NCBI GenBank assembly: GCA_017645275.1 | Contig: JAGCPH010000046.1 | Span: 1 to 64,000 of the forward strand | Direction: 5' to 3' | DNA: 64,000 bases | Source of the DNA: Bacteroidales bacterium | GTDB taxonomy: Bacteria > Bacteroidota > Bacteroidia > Bacteroidales > F082 | Shown here: positions 17,648 through 24,683 of the stretch, one piece after another | How the letters are laid out: each line of letters opens with the position of its first letter | Numbering within the stretch: the first letter of the stretch is position 1 | Notes under the pieces: generated by a model | What the model saw: the letters and a program-made list of their open reading frames with translations, nothing else | Databases searched by the model: none | What the model was told of the DNA's origin: nothing | Translations under genes and position numbers: made by a program

Positions 17648-17671
17648 TCTTTAGACCTTAGACTTTAGATA
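17644..17671. repeat. Heptamer array between convergent rhomboid and transporter genes
   Basis: Repeats of CTTTAGA/CCTTAGA form three to four heptamers. They contain the rhomboid TAG stop (17645-17647) at one end and the stop plus last residues (SKV) of the GNAT-transporter gene at the other. Confidence 0.7.
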
Positions 17672-19382
17672 GTTTTTGCATCACGATGGCGCAAGATGCG
17701 TCACCGGTGACCGACATCACGGTGCGTCCCATGTCGATGATTCTGTCGATGCCTGCCGCTACTGCCACACATTCTACAGGGATTCCTGCCGACGCGAATA
17801 CCATCGCCATCAGCGCCAAGCTACCTCCAGGGATGCCCGGCGTTCCGATGGAAGCTATTGTTGAAGCGAACGCTATTGCCATATACTGACTCATGGAGAG
17901 GTCGATGCCGCAGCAGTTCGCCATAAACACCGACGCGACGCCGAGATAGATGGCTACTCCGTCCATGTTGATGGTCGCACCCAGCGACAGCACAAAACGT
18001 CCGATGTCTTTGCTGACGCCAAGTTTCTCGGTGCATTGCATGGAATAAGGCAGTGTAGCCACCGACGAGTCACTTGAGAAGGCGAACAGCATTGCTGGCT
18101 GCATCCCTTTGAAGAATTTCAGTGGTGACAGACCGCCCAGAAGCCATACTGCTGACGAATACACCAAGCCTGCATGTACGGCGAAGCAGAAATATGCCAA
18201 TGCCAACAATGCCGCGTAGGAGCCGAGCACCGACGGACCGTTTTCGACTACCACCGGCGTCAGCATGCAGAACACGCCGATTGGGGCTAACGCCATGATA
18301 TATTCCAAAATCTTGCACACCACGTCGTTGAAGCTGAGCGTCACCTTGCGCGCCATCGCGCCTTTTTCGCCAACGTGCACCATTGCTATGCCGAAAAACA
18401 GAGCAATCACAATGACTTGCATCATCGCCATCGAGTTGATTGGCGTGAGGAGGTTGTCGGGAAACATGTTGACAATCTGGTCCATGACCGACAGATGAGG
18501 AGTCTCGACGGTCGCTGAAATGGCTTCCGTGCTGATGTGTATGGTTGGGAGAAAGCCTTTCACCAGACTTGGAACAACGAGTCCCAGCGTCACCGCGAAA
18601 AGGGTTGTCGTTATAAAATAAATTAAGGTGCGGAGTCCAAGCCTGCCCACTTTCGAGATGTCGTTCATCGAAAGAATGCCTGCCATTATTGAGAAAAGCA
18701 CCAGTGGCACCACGATGAATTTCAATAAGTTAAGGAAGATTGCGCCAATCGGTTTTATATATTCGTTGACGAAATCAGCCTGGTTGCGCAGCAGCACGCC
18801 GGCTATCACTGCCAATACGAGGGCGATGCCGATTTGGGCGGTAAGGGAAAGTTTTTTCTTTTCTGTCATTTTCTGATATGCTAAACGTTCGTCGCCGTTG
18901 GCGAGATGTATGATGCCGCAATATTTGAATCCAAATTTCTGGATGTTATGCTGCATTATTTTGTTGTCGCGATGCGTGTCGATACGGATGTTGCGTTCCC
19001 TTGCGAAGCAGAACTCCATGATACTCTGGAAGATACCATGCACTTCGGGGAAACTCGCAATGCGGTGTATCACGTGGTAAGGTTTCGTGTCGTCGAGCCA
19101 TTTGCCGTCATAAATCTTGTCGTATGTCGGTTCTGGCGAGTGCAGAAATGCGAAATAAGCCACTATTTTCCCATCGTCTTCGACCACAAAGCCGCCGTCT
19201 TTCTCTATGTCAGCCTGTACAATCTCCAGCGACGGATAGCCGTCAGTCCACTGGTTCGCGTTCCCATCCGTCGCCATGATTTTCTTGGCAGCATTGAAGA
19301 CCTCGAGCAGTCGTTCGCCGTCTTCAGGCAACGACACTTTGCGAATGGTGCGGGTTGGTTGAGAATTGTCAATCTTTGACAT
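17658..19382 (-). CDS. GNAT acetyltransferase fused to SLC1-type dicarboxylate/amino acid:cation symporter
   Basis: 574 residues from the ATG at 19382; an upstream start would lie in the promoter palindrome. Residues 1-171 are a complete GNAT domain (IRKVSLPEDGERLLEVF, FVVEDDGKIVAYFAF, HRIASFPEVHGIFQSIMEF with the acetyl-CoA region, IDTHRDNKIMQHNIQKFGF, RLAYQK). Residues 172-574 are a full DAACS/GltP-DctA transporter of normal length, with about eight helices, a serine-rich FSSDSSVATLP re-entrant loop, NMDGVAIYLGVASVF and GTPGIPGGSLALMAM. The joint, LAYQK then MTEKKK, has a Met where a separate transporter gene would start (codon 18867-18869), so a lost stop or an internal start are both possible. 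The transporter would import glutamate, aspartate or C4-dicarboxylates with Na+ or H+. Confidence 0.88.
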   Translation of the reverse strand: MSKIDNSQPTRTIRKVSLPEDGERLLEVFNAAKKIMATDGNANQWTDGYPSLEIVQADIEKDGGFVVEDDGKIVAYFAFLHSPEPTYDKIYDGKWLDDTKPYHVIHRIASFPEVHGIFQSIMEFCFARERNIRIDTHRDNKIMQHNIQKFGFKYCGIIHLANGDERLAYQKMTEKKKLSLTAQIGIALVLAVIAGVLLRNQADFVNEYIKPIGAIFLNLLKFIVVPLVLFSIMAGILSMNDISKVGRLGLRTLIYFITTTLFAVTLGLVVPSLVKGFLPTIHISTEAISATVETPHLSVMDQIVNMFPDNLLTPINSMAMMQVIVIALFFGIAMVHVGEKGAMARKVTLSFNDVVCKILEYIMALAPIGVFCMLTPVVVENGPSVLGSYAALLALAYFCFAVHAGLVYSSAVWLLGGLSPLKFFKGMQPAMLFAFSSDSSVATLPYSMQCTEKLGVSKDIGRFVLSLGATINMDGVAIYLGVASVFMANCCGIDLSMSQYMAIAFASTIASIGTPGIPGGSLALMAMVFASAGIPVECVAVAAGIDRIIDMGRTVMSVTGDASCAIVMQKLSKV

Positions 19383-19390
19383 AAAGATGC

Positions 19391-19439
19391 TTTTTTCGGT
19401 GCAAATATAATGATTTTTGTTATATTTGCACCGAAAAAA
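19391..19439. promoter_or_regulatory. Perfect 20-base inverted repeat holding two divergent -7 boxes
   Basis: The arms 19391-19410 and 19420-19439 are exact reverse complements with a 9-base centre. Each contains TATATTTGC, the Bacteroidetes -7 box, pointing outward: leftward to the GNAT-transporter fusion and rightward to the lipoprotein at 19448. Both starts lie 8-9 bases beyond the arms. The symmetry suggests either one regulator dimer controlling both genes or matched promoter strength. Confidence 0.75.
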
Positions 19440-19447
19440 CAATTGCT

Positions 19448-20275
19448 ATGAAAAACGTAAAACTGTTACTTACACTTTGTTGTGTGGCATTTGGTCTTGC
19501 ATCATGCTCGACTTTGAAAAAGATGCCATCGACTGCCCAAATGCAAGCAATTAACGACAGCATTGTCGCTGAAGGTTTCCAACTTTATTACTCGGAGCGA
19601 GCCAACTGGGTTGCCACCGACCTCATGTTTGAAAAATGTGATTTGGCGAATGTGGGCGGCAGTGTCACTTATCAGTTTGACACCAACACTTGGGCAGTTG
19701 TTTTCTTTGATAGAAACAACGAAAACTGTGTGCTTGAATACCGAACCAGCACACTTGGCAATGAAGCGTATGTCATCGACTCTATCCGTCCGATTTCAGA
19801 GGTAGAGAGGACTTTGTGGCATAGAAATAATATAATTCTTGAGAGAGCCATCAGCAAATATGGCGATAAAATGCTGTTTGCGTCCAAGTCATTTGGCTCC
19901 CCGAATATTGATATTATAGAAATGAATGACCGTCTTATCAGGATGTATGTCCTTCAAGGAACTGTTAAGCATGATCTGATACCTTTCGGTAATGATTATT
20001 CGATTGATTTCGACGATAATCTGGAGCCGATTGCTTTCCGCAAATATCATAATTCATTGATATCTATTCCGACAAAAGAAGGTGGCGAGGAAGTAAGAAT
20101 GACAGTGCATTCACATCTGAAAGACAATCCTTTCATCACGCCGACCGACATCTGCAATTTTCTTCTATATCGTCCTGCAGGCATGAATAGTTTCAGTGTG
20201 CTCAGTACAGCTTATAATTGCATGTTCACATTTAGTCTCGACCAACAAGCAATCTTTGTTGAGAAGCGGAAATAA
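19448..20275 (+). CDS. Lipoprotein of unknown function
   Basis: 275 residues. The signal peptide carries a clear lipobox (GLASC, Cys20), so it should be lipid-anchored in the envelope. The mature part is mixed alpha/beta with a motif-like middle (FDTNTWAVVFFDRNNENCVLEY, VEYRT) and a helical stretch ending ERAISKYGD. I recognise no family. It is divergent from the GNAT-transporter fusion and shares its symmetric promoter, which hints at co-regulation. No partner gene follows on the plus strand. Confidence 0.75.
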   Translation: MKNVKLLLTLCCVAFGLASCSTLKKMPSTAQMQAINDSIVAEGFQLYYSERANWVATDLMFEKCDLANVGGSVTYQFDTNTWAVVFFDRNNENCVLEYRTSTLGNEAYVIDSIRPISEVERTLWHRNNIILERAISKYGDKMLFASKSFGSPNIDIIEMNDRLIRMYVLQGTVKHDLIPFGNDYSIDFDDNLEPIAFRKYHNSLISIPTKEGGEEVRMTVHSHLKDNPFITPTDICNFLLYRPAGMNSFSVLSTAYNCMFTFSLDQQAIFVEKRK

Positions 20276-20362
20276 GATTAAATTTTTATCTTTTTTCTCT
20301 GTGATTTGGAATGAAGAGTGATAAATATCAAAAGAATTGGGATAGTGTTTTTACAGATATGA

Positions 20363-20739
20363 TTATAAGTAATTAATGATTTCTATATCAGTATTCAATT
20401 TTCTTTTTCCACCACATCTCAACTCTGGCGTATTGATTCTGATATCGCAATCCACAACAAAAACATTGCCTTCTTTCGAGCGAATTACATTTTCATCATG
20501 AAGGTCACTCAGATAGATTTCCGGGGTGGCAAAAGTCCAGTTTTTAGGATTTATCTGATCAAATCCCATTTTTTGAGCAAAAACAGCTATTTCTTCGTCG
20601 ATTGCTTCCTGATATTCGCTATCTGTTCCAGCTTTTGCTCCCGCGAGTAGGGATGCAATGACATTTGTTGCACCTCCCGCTGCGCAGCCATGCTGTTCGC
20701 GCGGTGAAAATCGTTGATATACAACTCTGCGTTGTTCAT
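20363..20739 (-). pseudogene. Frameshifted remnant resembling a mobile-element polyvalent-protein kinase-like domain
   Basis: A promoter box (TATATTTGC, 20766-20774) precedes an ATG at 20739 that opens MNNAELYINDFHRANSMAAQ and runs ~50 codons to a stop near 20587. A second frame, open from 20758 to 20363 but lacking a good start, carries the plausible C-terminus: MGFDQINPKNW, YLSDLHDENVI, GNVFVVDCDIRINTPE. The pattern D-L-H-x-x-N-V with V-V-D-x-x-I-R-L/I-N-T-P resembles the end of the kinase-like domain in polyvalent proteins of Bacteroidales mobile elements. I read it as one gene joined by a frameshift near 20600-20650, probably with an internal deletion. Assignment is by recalled pattern only. 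Outside it, 20276-20362 and 20775-20831 show nothing more. Confidence 0.5.
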
Positions 20740-20765
20740 AATACTTTTTTATTATTTTCTACGAT

Positions 20766-20774
20766 GCAAATATA
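20766..20774 (-). promoter_or_regulatory. -7 box upstream of the broken gene
   Basis: TATATTTGC on the minus strand, 27 bases before the ATG at 20739. It shows that the remnant still has a start signal and supports that ATG as the original gene start. Confidence 0.5.
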
Positions 20775-20831
20775 CAAATAATTTTTAATTATCATCATCA
20801 ATGGTTTCAATCTTCTTGGCGGAATGCATGT

Positions 20832-21575
20832 CTACTGATAATCAACATAATACCTTAGTTTTGGATTGATTGCGTCGCCGACAATTGTTTTCAGCTGTTG
20901 CCACGATGTGATAAATCCTTTTTGTTCGCGTTGATTCACGATTTTCTTCACGTCTTCGTATTCGAGATATGGGTGCTTCAGCAGAACTTTAAACGCATCT
21001 GAATTGATTCTCAATTTGTTAGGTACAAATATCGAGTCGATTTTTACATAATCTTTGATGCCTTCATATCGCGCGGTGTCCATTTTGTAAACCTCCAGCA
21101 ACTGCTCGCTTTCGCAATAGCCGCCAAGTTTTGTGCGGTATTCCACTATCCATTTCGCAAACGCCGAACCGATGCCAGGCAGTTGCTTCAAAATGGTGGT
21201 GTCGGAAGTATTGAGGTCAACGATTGTTACAGCTCGCTCCTCATGATGGACAACACATGTGTTGTCCTTACGGGTAACCTCTTGTTTTGTCTTTTGCTTT
21301 TTTGACGAATTACCAGTTGGGACAAGGCATGCCTTGTCCTTTTTCATTTTCTGTTCTTTTTCAATAGAATCTGCCACCCGTATCGAATCCATCACAAACT
21401 CCCGCCCTGCAACAATAGAGTCCAAATCATGCTTGAAATAATCCCTTTTGGGAGGATTTGTAACAATTAAGTATTTGATAACCAATATGATAACAATCAT
21501 CGACACTATGGTGATGATGGCAATACGTTCATTCTTCGTAAAAGCAAAATAGCTTTTAAGTCTATTTTCATTCAT
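20832..21575 (-). CDS. ComEA-like helix-hairpin-helix membrane protein with palindrome insertions
   Basis: 247 residues from the ATG at 21575. One membrane helix (IAIITIVSMIVIILVIKYLIV, ~17-37) is followed by a polar linker and helix-hairpin-helix DNA-binding units. The first HhH is LNTSDTTILKQLPGIGSAFAKWIV near 126-150, and two weaker HhH-like repeats follow (VKIDSIFVPNKLRINSDAFKVLLKHPYL, FITSWQQLKTIVGD). ComEA-type proteins bind incoming DNA during transformation; in Bacteroidetes similar proteins are common, and a competence role here is inference. The linker at ~79-109 contains two palindromic repeats encoding KDKACLVPTG and KDNTCVVHHE, which disrupt neither frame nor domain. Confidence 0.85.
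   Translation of the reverse strand: MNENRLKSYFAFTKNERIAIITIVSMIVIILVIKYLIVTNPPKRDYFKHDLDSIVAGREFVMDSIRVADSIEKEQKMKKDKACLVPTGNSSKKQKTKQEVTRKDNTCVVHHEERAVTIVDLNTSDTTILKQLPGIGSAFAKWIVEYRTKLGGYCESEQLLEVYKMDTARYEGIKDYVKIDSIFVPNKLRINSDAFKVLLKHPYLEYEDVKKIVNQREQKGFITSWQQLKTIVGDAINPKLRYYVDYQ
21248..21267. repeat. Coding palindrome GGACAACACATGTGTTGTCC in the ComEA-like gene
   Basis: A perfect 20-base palindrome read in frame as KDNTCVV. On the coding strand it is preceded by GTAAGG(A), as is the second palindrome of the pair in murF-alr (56333-56352). Confidence 0.85.
21320..21339. repeat. Coding palindrome GGACAAGGCATGCCTTGTCC in the ComEA-like gene
   Basis: A perfect 20-base palindrome identical to 56285-56304 in murF-alr. 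The flank on the coding strand (CCAAC, one variable base, GGT) is shared too, so both proteins contain DKACLVPTG. Confidence 0.9.
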
Positions 21576-21607
21576 AATATTTTGGTTTTTGGTTCTGTCT
21601 CGCCTCA

Positions 21608-21618
21608 CTCGAAATGAC
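21608..21618. repeat. Fragment of the GTCATTTCGA element
   Basis: Only the terminal CTCGAAATGAC remains, just upstream of the ComEA-like gene and after the NSS transporter stop. It matches the ends of the complete copies at 15136-15235 and 42490-42621. Confidence 0.5.
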
Positions 21619-21630
21619 AGAGTGTGCGGG

Positions 21631-22974
21631 TTATTTTATGAACTGTGAAATCAGAATTATCAGAATTGCTACTGGTGCCAAGAATTTTATAATGATATAC
21701 ATAATATTTCTGATTCCCATGTTGACCGTGCCGCCGTTGGTATATTCGTCCATGAAATGGGCTTTCTTCATCTTCCAGCCGATGAAAACCACCGTCAGCA
21801 AACCTCCTATAGTCATAAGGAATTTTGAGGTGAACGCATCGAAGGCGTTGAAGACATTCAAACCGAAGAGCTTCAACGGAGTGTTGTCGTGCAGACTCTC
21901 ACTTGACAGGACACACAGCACAAACACCGCTATTGCCGAGTATATGGTGGCTTTTTTGCGGCTCAGATGCATCTGTTCTGTGAGATACAGAACCGGCACT
22001 TCGAGCAAAGAGATGGAGGATGTGAGTGCGGCTATTGTCAAAAGCAGGAAGAAAAACAGACAGAAGAAATAGCCGCCGGCCATCTGGTTGAAGAGCATCG
22101 GCAGGGTGACGAACGCCAGCTCATTGCCTGCCTCAGGCTTGATGCCGAAGGTGAACGCCGCCGGGAAAATCACGATGCCAGCCAAAACCGCGATGAGAGT
22201 GTCGCTGATGCACACCGCGAATGCAGTGGAAGTGAGGTTGTCTTTCTTTGAGATATAAGAGCCGTAGGTTATCAGGCAGCCCATGCCCAGGCTCAACGAG
22301 AAGAACGCCTGTCCGAGAGCGCTGAGGAGCACCTTGCCGGTTATCTTTGAGAAATCAGGTTTCAGGAAAAATGCGATACCTTTACCGGCAGCAGGCAAAG
22401 TCAGCGATTTGATGCATAGAACGATGAGTATGCCGAGCAGTACAGGCATGAGGATTTTCGAGTATTTCTCGATGCCTTTTGTCACACCTTTTATGATAAC
22501 AAATGCGGTGATGAAGATGAAAATGCCTTCGCTGAGGATTGGTTGCCATGATTCATTCATCAAGTTGTTGAAATCAGTCAGGATGGTGTTCTTGTCTAGG
22601 CCGTGATAATAGTTGATGATGGATTTGCCCACAGCGTCGATGGTCCAGCCTGCCACGGTGCAGTAGAATGCGAGGATGAGGAATGCGCATATAACGCCCA
22701 TGTAACCTATTATTCCCCAGCTTTTTGATCCTGGGACCAGGGCATGGAACGCGCCCACGGGGTTCTTGCCCGAGCGTCGTCCGATGACGAATTCCGACAC
22801 CATTAGTGGCAATCCCATGAGCAGCACAATGCCGAGATATACGATGAAGAAAGCACCACCGCCGTTGGCGCCTGCCTCACACGGGAACCGGTATATATTT
22901 CCTAATCCGATGGCGGAACCTGCCGCCGCTGCTATGATTCCGAATTTGGAGCCGAAACTTTCTTTGTTACTCAT
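21631..22974 (-). CDS. Sodium-dependent transporter of the NSS/SNF family
   Basis: 447 residues with about eleven to twelve membrane helices. The first helix carries the NSS signature AAAGSAIGLGNIYRFPC (~14-30), with the unwound GLGN that binds substrate and Na+, followed by GGGAFFIVYLG and PLMVSEFVIGR. Helix 6 region SLSLGMGCLITYGSY and helix 8 LTSSISLLEV also match. Bacterial members import amino acids with sodium; substrate identity cannot be read from sequence. It lies after upp in the same direction, separated by a heptamer array (22982-23044). Confidence 0.93.
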   Translation of the reverse strand: MSNKESFGSKFGIIAAAAGSAIGLGNIYRFPCEAGANGGGAFFIVYLGIVLLMGLPLMVSEFVIGRRSGKNPVGAFHALVPGSKSWGIIGYMGVICAFLILAFYCTVAGWTIDAVGKSIINYYHGLDKNTILTDFNNLMNESWQPILSEGIFIFITAFVIIKGVTKGIEKYSKILMPVLLGILIVLCIKSLTLPAAGKGIAFFLKPDFSKITGKVLLSALGQAFFSLSLGMGCLITYGSYISKKDNLTSTAFAVCISDTLIAVLAGIVIFPAAFTFGIKPEAGNELAFVTLPMLFNQMAGGYFFCLFFFLLLTIAALTSSISLLEVPVLYLTEQMHLSRKKATIYSAIAVFVLCVLSSESLHDNTPLKLFGLNVFNAFDAFTSKFLMTIGGLLTVVFIGWKMKKAHFMDEYTNGGTVNMGIRNIMYIIIKFLAPVAILIILISQFIK

Positions 22975-22981
22975 GCCTTGC

Positions 22982-23044
22982 TTTGAACTTTAAACTTAAA
23001 ACTTTAAACTACTCTAAACTCTACACTTTCAACTCTAAACTTTA
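22982..23044. repeat. Heptamer array (AACTTTA/ACTCTAA) starting at the upp stop
   Basis: About nine direct heptamers of AACTYTA type, from the upp stop codon (23042-23044) to within eight bases of the NSS transporter start. Its right part is nearly identical to the array at 47761-47833 (shared core CTACTCTAAACTCTACACT). Confidence 0.85.
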
Positions 23045-23701
23045 TTCCTTCTCGCCGTATGCGAGGTCACCGGCGTCACCTAATCCAGGAACTATATATG
23101 CCTTTGCCGTCAGCTCGTCGTCGATATCGCCAACCCACAGTGTGGCATCGTATTTCGATAGTTTTTTCTTCACATAATCAACGCCTTCCGCACTCGCGAT
23201 GACTGCAACCAGATGCAGTTTCGATGGCTTCTCCTCATCGTGGAGTAATCCGTCGAGGCACTGCACCAGCGATGAGCCGGTGGCAAGCATCGGATCGACG
23301 AGTATCAAAACGCGTCCGTCAATGTTGGCTGCCGAATAATACTCGATACGTATCTCGAAATCCTCGTTTTTGTCGTATTTCCTGTATGCCGCGATGAAGG
23401 CGTTGTCAGCCTTGTCGAAAACATTCAAAAAGCCTTGATGCAGTGGCAGTCCCGCACGCATGATGGTGGCGAGGACGGGCTGGTCGACGATGATGCTCAT
23501 CTCCTTTTCACCGAGTGGTGTGGTGACGTTAACAGTCTCATAATCAAATGTTTTGCTGATTTCGTATGCCATCAGCTCGCCGATGCGCTCGAGGTTCTTG
23601 CGGAAACGCATTCTGTCGCCTTGCACTTCGACGTTTCTTAACTCCGCAACAAAGTTGTTGATGATGGTGTTTTGTTTTCCGAATTCTATTACTTTTACCA
23701 T
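23042..23701 (-). CDS. upp: Uracil phosphoribosyltransferase
   Basis: 219 residues. It makes UMP from uracil and PRPP in pyrimidine salvage. Motifs are VLATIMRAGLPLHQGFL (~75-91), the PRPP loop VLILVDPMLATGSSLVQ (~131-147), and the C-terminal uracil-binding AYIVPGLGDAGDLAYG. It starts 14 bases after the FemAB-like gene and ends at a heptamer array. cdd elsewhere in the window supplies uridine and deoxyuridine to the same salvage network. Confidence 0.97.
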   Translation of the reverse strand: MVKVIEFGKQNTIINNFVAELRNVEVQGDRMRFRKNLERIGELMAYEISKTFDYETVNVTTPLGEKEMSIIVDQPVLATIMRAGLPLHQGFLNVFDKADNAFIAAYRKYDKNEDFEIRIEYYSAANIDGRVLILVDPMLATGSSLVQCLDGLLHDEEKPSKLHLVAVIASAEGVDYVKKKLSKYDATLWVGDIDDELTAKAYIVPGLGDAGDLAYGEKE

Positions 23702-23714
23702 GGTTTGTTAATTT

Positions 23715-24683
23715 TTATATCCTTTTAAAAATTTTCAATGCAAGTTTTGTGAATCCTTTCGCCTTGTTGAAGCGGATACTTTGATATGTTGTCTCTTTTC
23801 CTCCGAAACCCATGTAAAATCTGGCTAATCCGTCGTTATCTGAGCCTTCGAAATCCAACATTTTATCGCTTCCGCCGAATCTTTCGATGACATTGTCAAT
23901 CAAAAAAGTCAAGGCGTGGCTGTCTTTGTTCGACTCGTCGGCACCCGAAAAGAGAAACACGATTTTGTTGTGGCTTGTCATGAAAAAAGCGCCCGCAACT
24001 ATCTGATTGTCAGCGTTTTTTACTCCTAAAACAAGGCAACTGTCATGATTTTTTGCTGCTTCGACAAGACTCAGAAGCCGATTGTATTCCTTGTCACCCC
24101 AATGCTTAATCTCTTTGCCTCTGTTTTTTCTGAAAAGCTCAATTACTGCTGATGGTTCAGCGTCTTCGATTATTGTTAAACCCTGTTTTTGCGCTTTTGC
24201 GAGATTGCGCTTGGTGTTTGAATTGTAGTTTGCAGCAATAACAGAATAATCTTGATTAAGCTCCAACTCAATGTTTCTGTGAGTGGCGGCTGCTTTAAAG
24301 CCATTAAGGCCATTAATGGCTTTAAAGCCCTTAAGGGTGCCGCCATTAATGCCCTTAACGCCCTTAAGGCGGAAGTCAGCAAACTTAAATTTTTCTGGAA
24401 TTGCCCCTAAAAACTCCTCAATTTTGTCTTCAGATACCTCATTTTTGCCAAAAACTCCGAATTTCTGGGTGAAAAAAGGCTGAAAAAGGTAGTTTATCCC
24501 GATTTTTTTGCCACCTGCGAGCGGCATCACTGTCTCATAATCTTCTTCCACGAGGGCTTCCCAGTCGGGATGCACTACGTCGAGGTACCACGACCAGGAA
24601 TAGACTAGCGCGTCGGGACTTTGTTTGATGCATTCGTCCCAGCGTCGGGTATCTATCTGATTATGAGTTAAATAGCGTATCAT
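23715..24683 (-). CDS. FemAB/GNAT-like acyltransferase with repeat-derived insertion
   Basis: 322 residues. The N-terminal LVYSWSWYLDVVHPDWEALV (27-46), the central FRKNRGKEIKHWGDKEYNRL and the later IVAGAFFMTSHNKIVFLFSGAD with MLDFEGSDNDGLARFYMGFGGK match the double-GNAT fold of FemAB/peptidoglycan-bridge or exopolysaccharide acyltransferases. Residues ~106-132 are a low-complexity Gly/Lys/Asn stretch (KGVKGINGG, KGFKAINGLNGFKA) read from a heptamer-like DNA array (24294-24366), absent from what I know of the family. Its ATG overlaps the deacetylase stop (ATGA), so the two enzymes probably act on the same glycan. Confidence 0.75.
   Translation of the reverse strand: MIRYLTHNQIDTRRWDECIKQSPDALVYSWSWYLDVVHPDWEALVEEDYETVMPLAGGKKIGINYLFQPFFTQKFGVFGKNEVSEDKIEEFLGAIPEKFKFADFRLKGVKGINGGTLKGFKAINGLNGFKAAATHRNIELELNQDYSVIAANYNSNTKRNLAKAQKQGLTIIEDAEPSAVIELFRKNRGKEIKHWGDKEYNRLLSLVEAAKNHDSCLVLGVKNADNQIVAGAFFMTSHNKIVFLFSGADESNKDSHALTFLIDNVIERFGGSDKMLDFEGSDNDGLARFYMGFGGKETTYQSIRFNKAKGFTKLALKIFKRI
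24294..24366. repeat. Heptamer-like palindromic array inside the FemAB-like gene
   Basis: Alternating units of CCATTAA, CTTTAAAG, CCCTTAAGG and CCATTAATG, many self-complementary, encode the Gly/Lys/Asn-rich insertion at residues ~106-132. The style matches the intergenic heptamer arrays of this window but with its own unit. Confidence 0.75.

Noticed and set aside
20832..21575. The ComEA-like gene taken as proof of natural competence
   Set aside because: No other com genes are in the window and HhH membrane proteins have other roles; kept as a possible role only.
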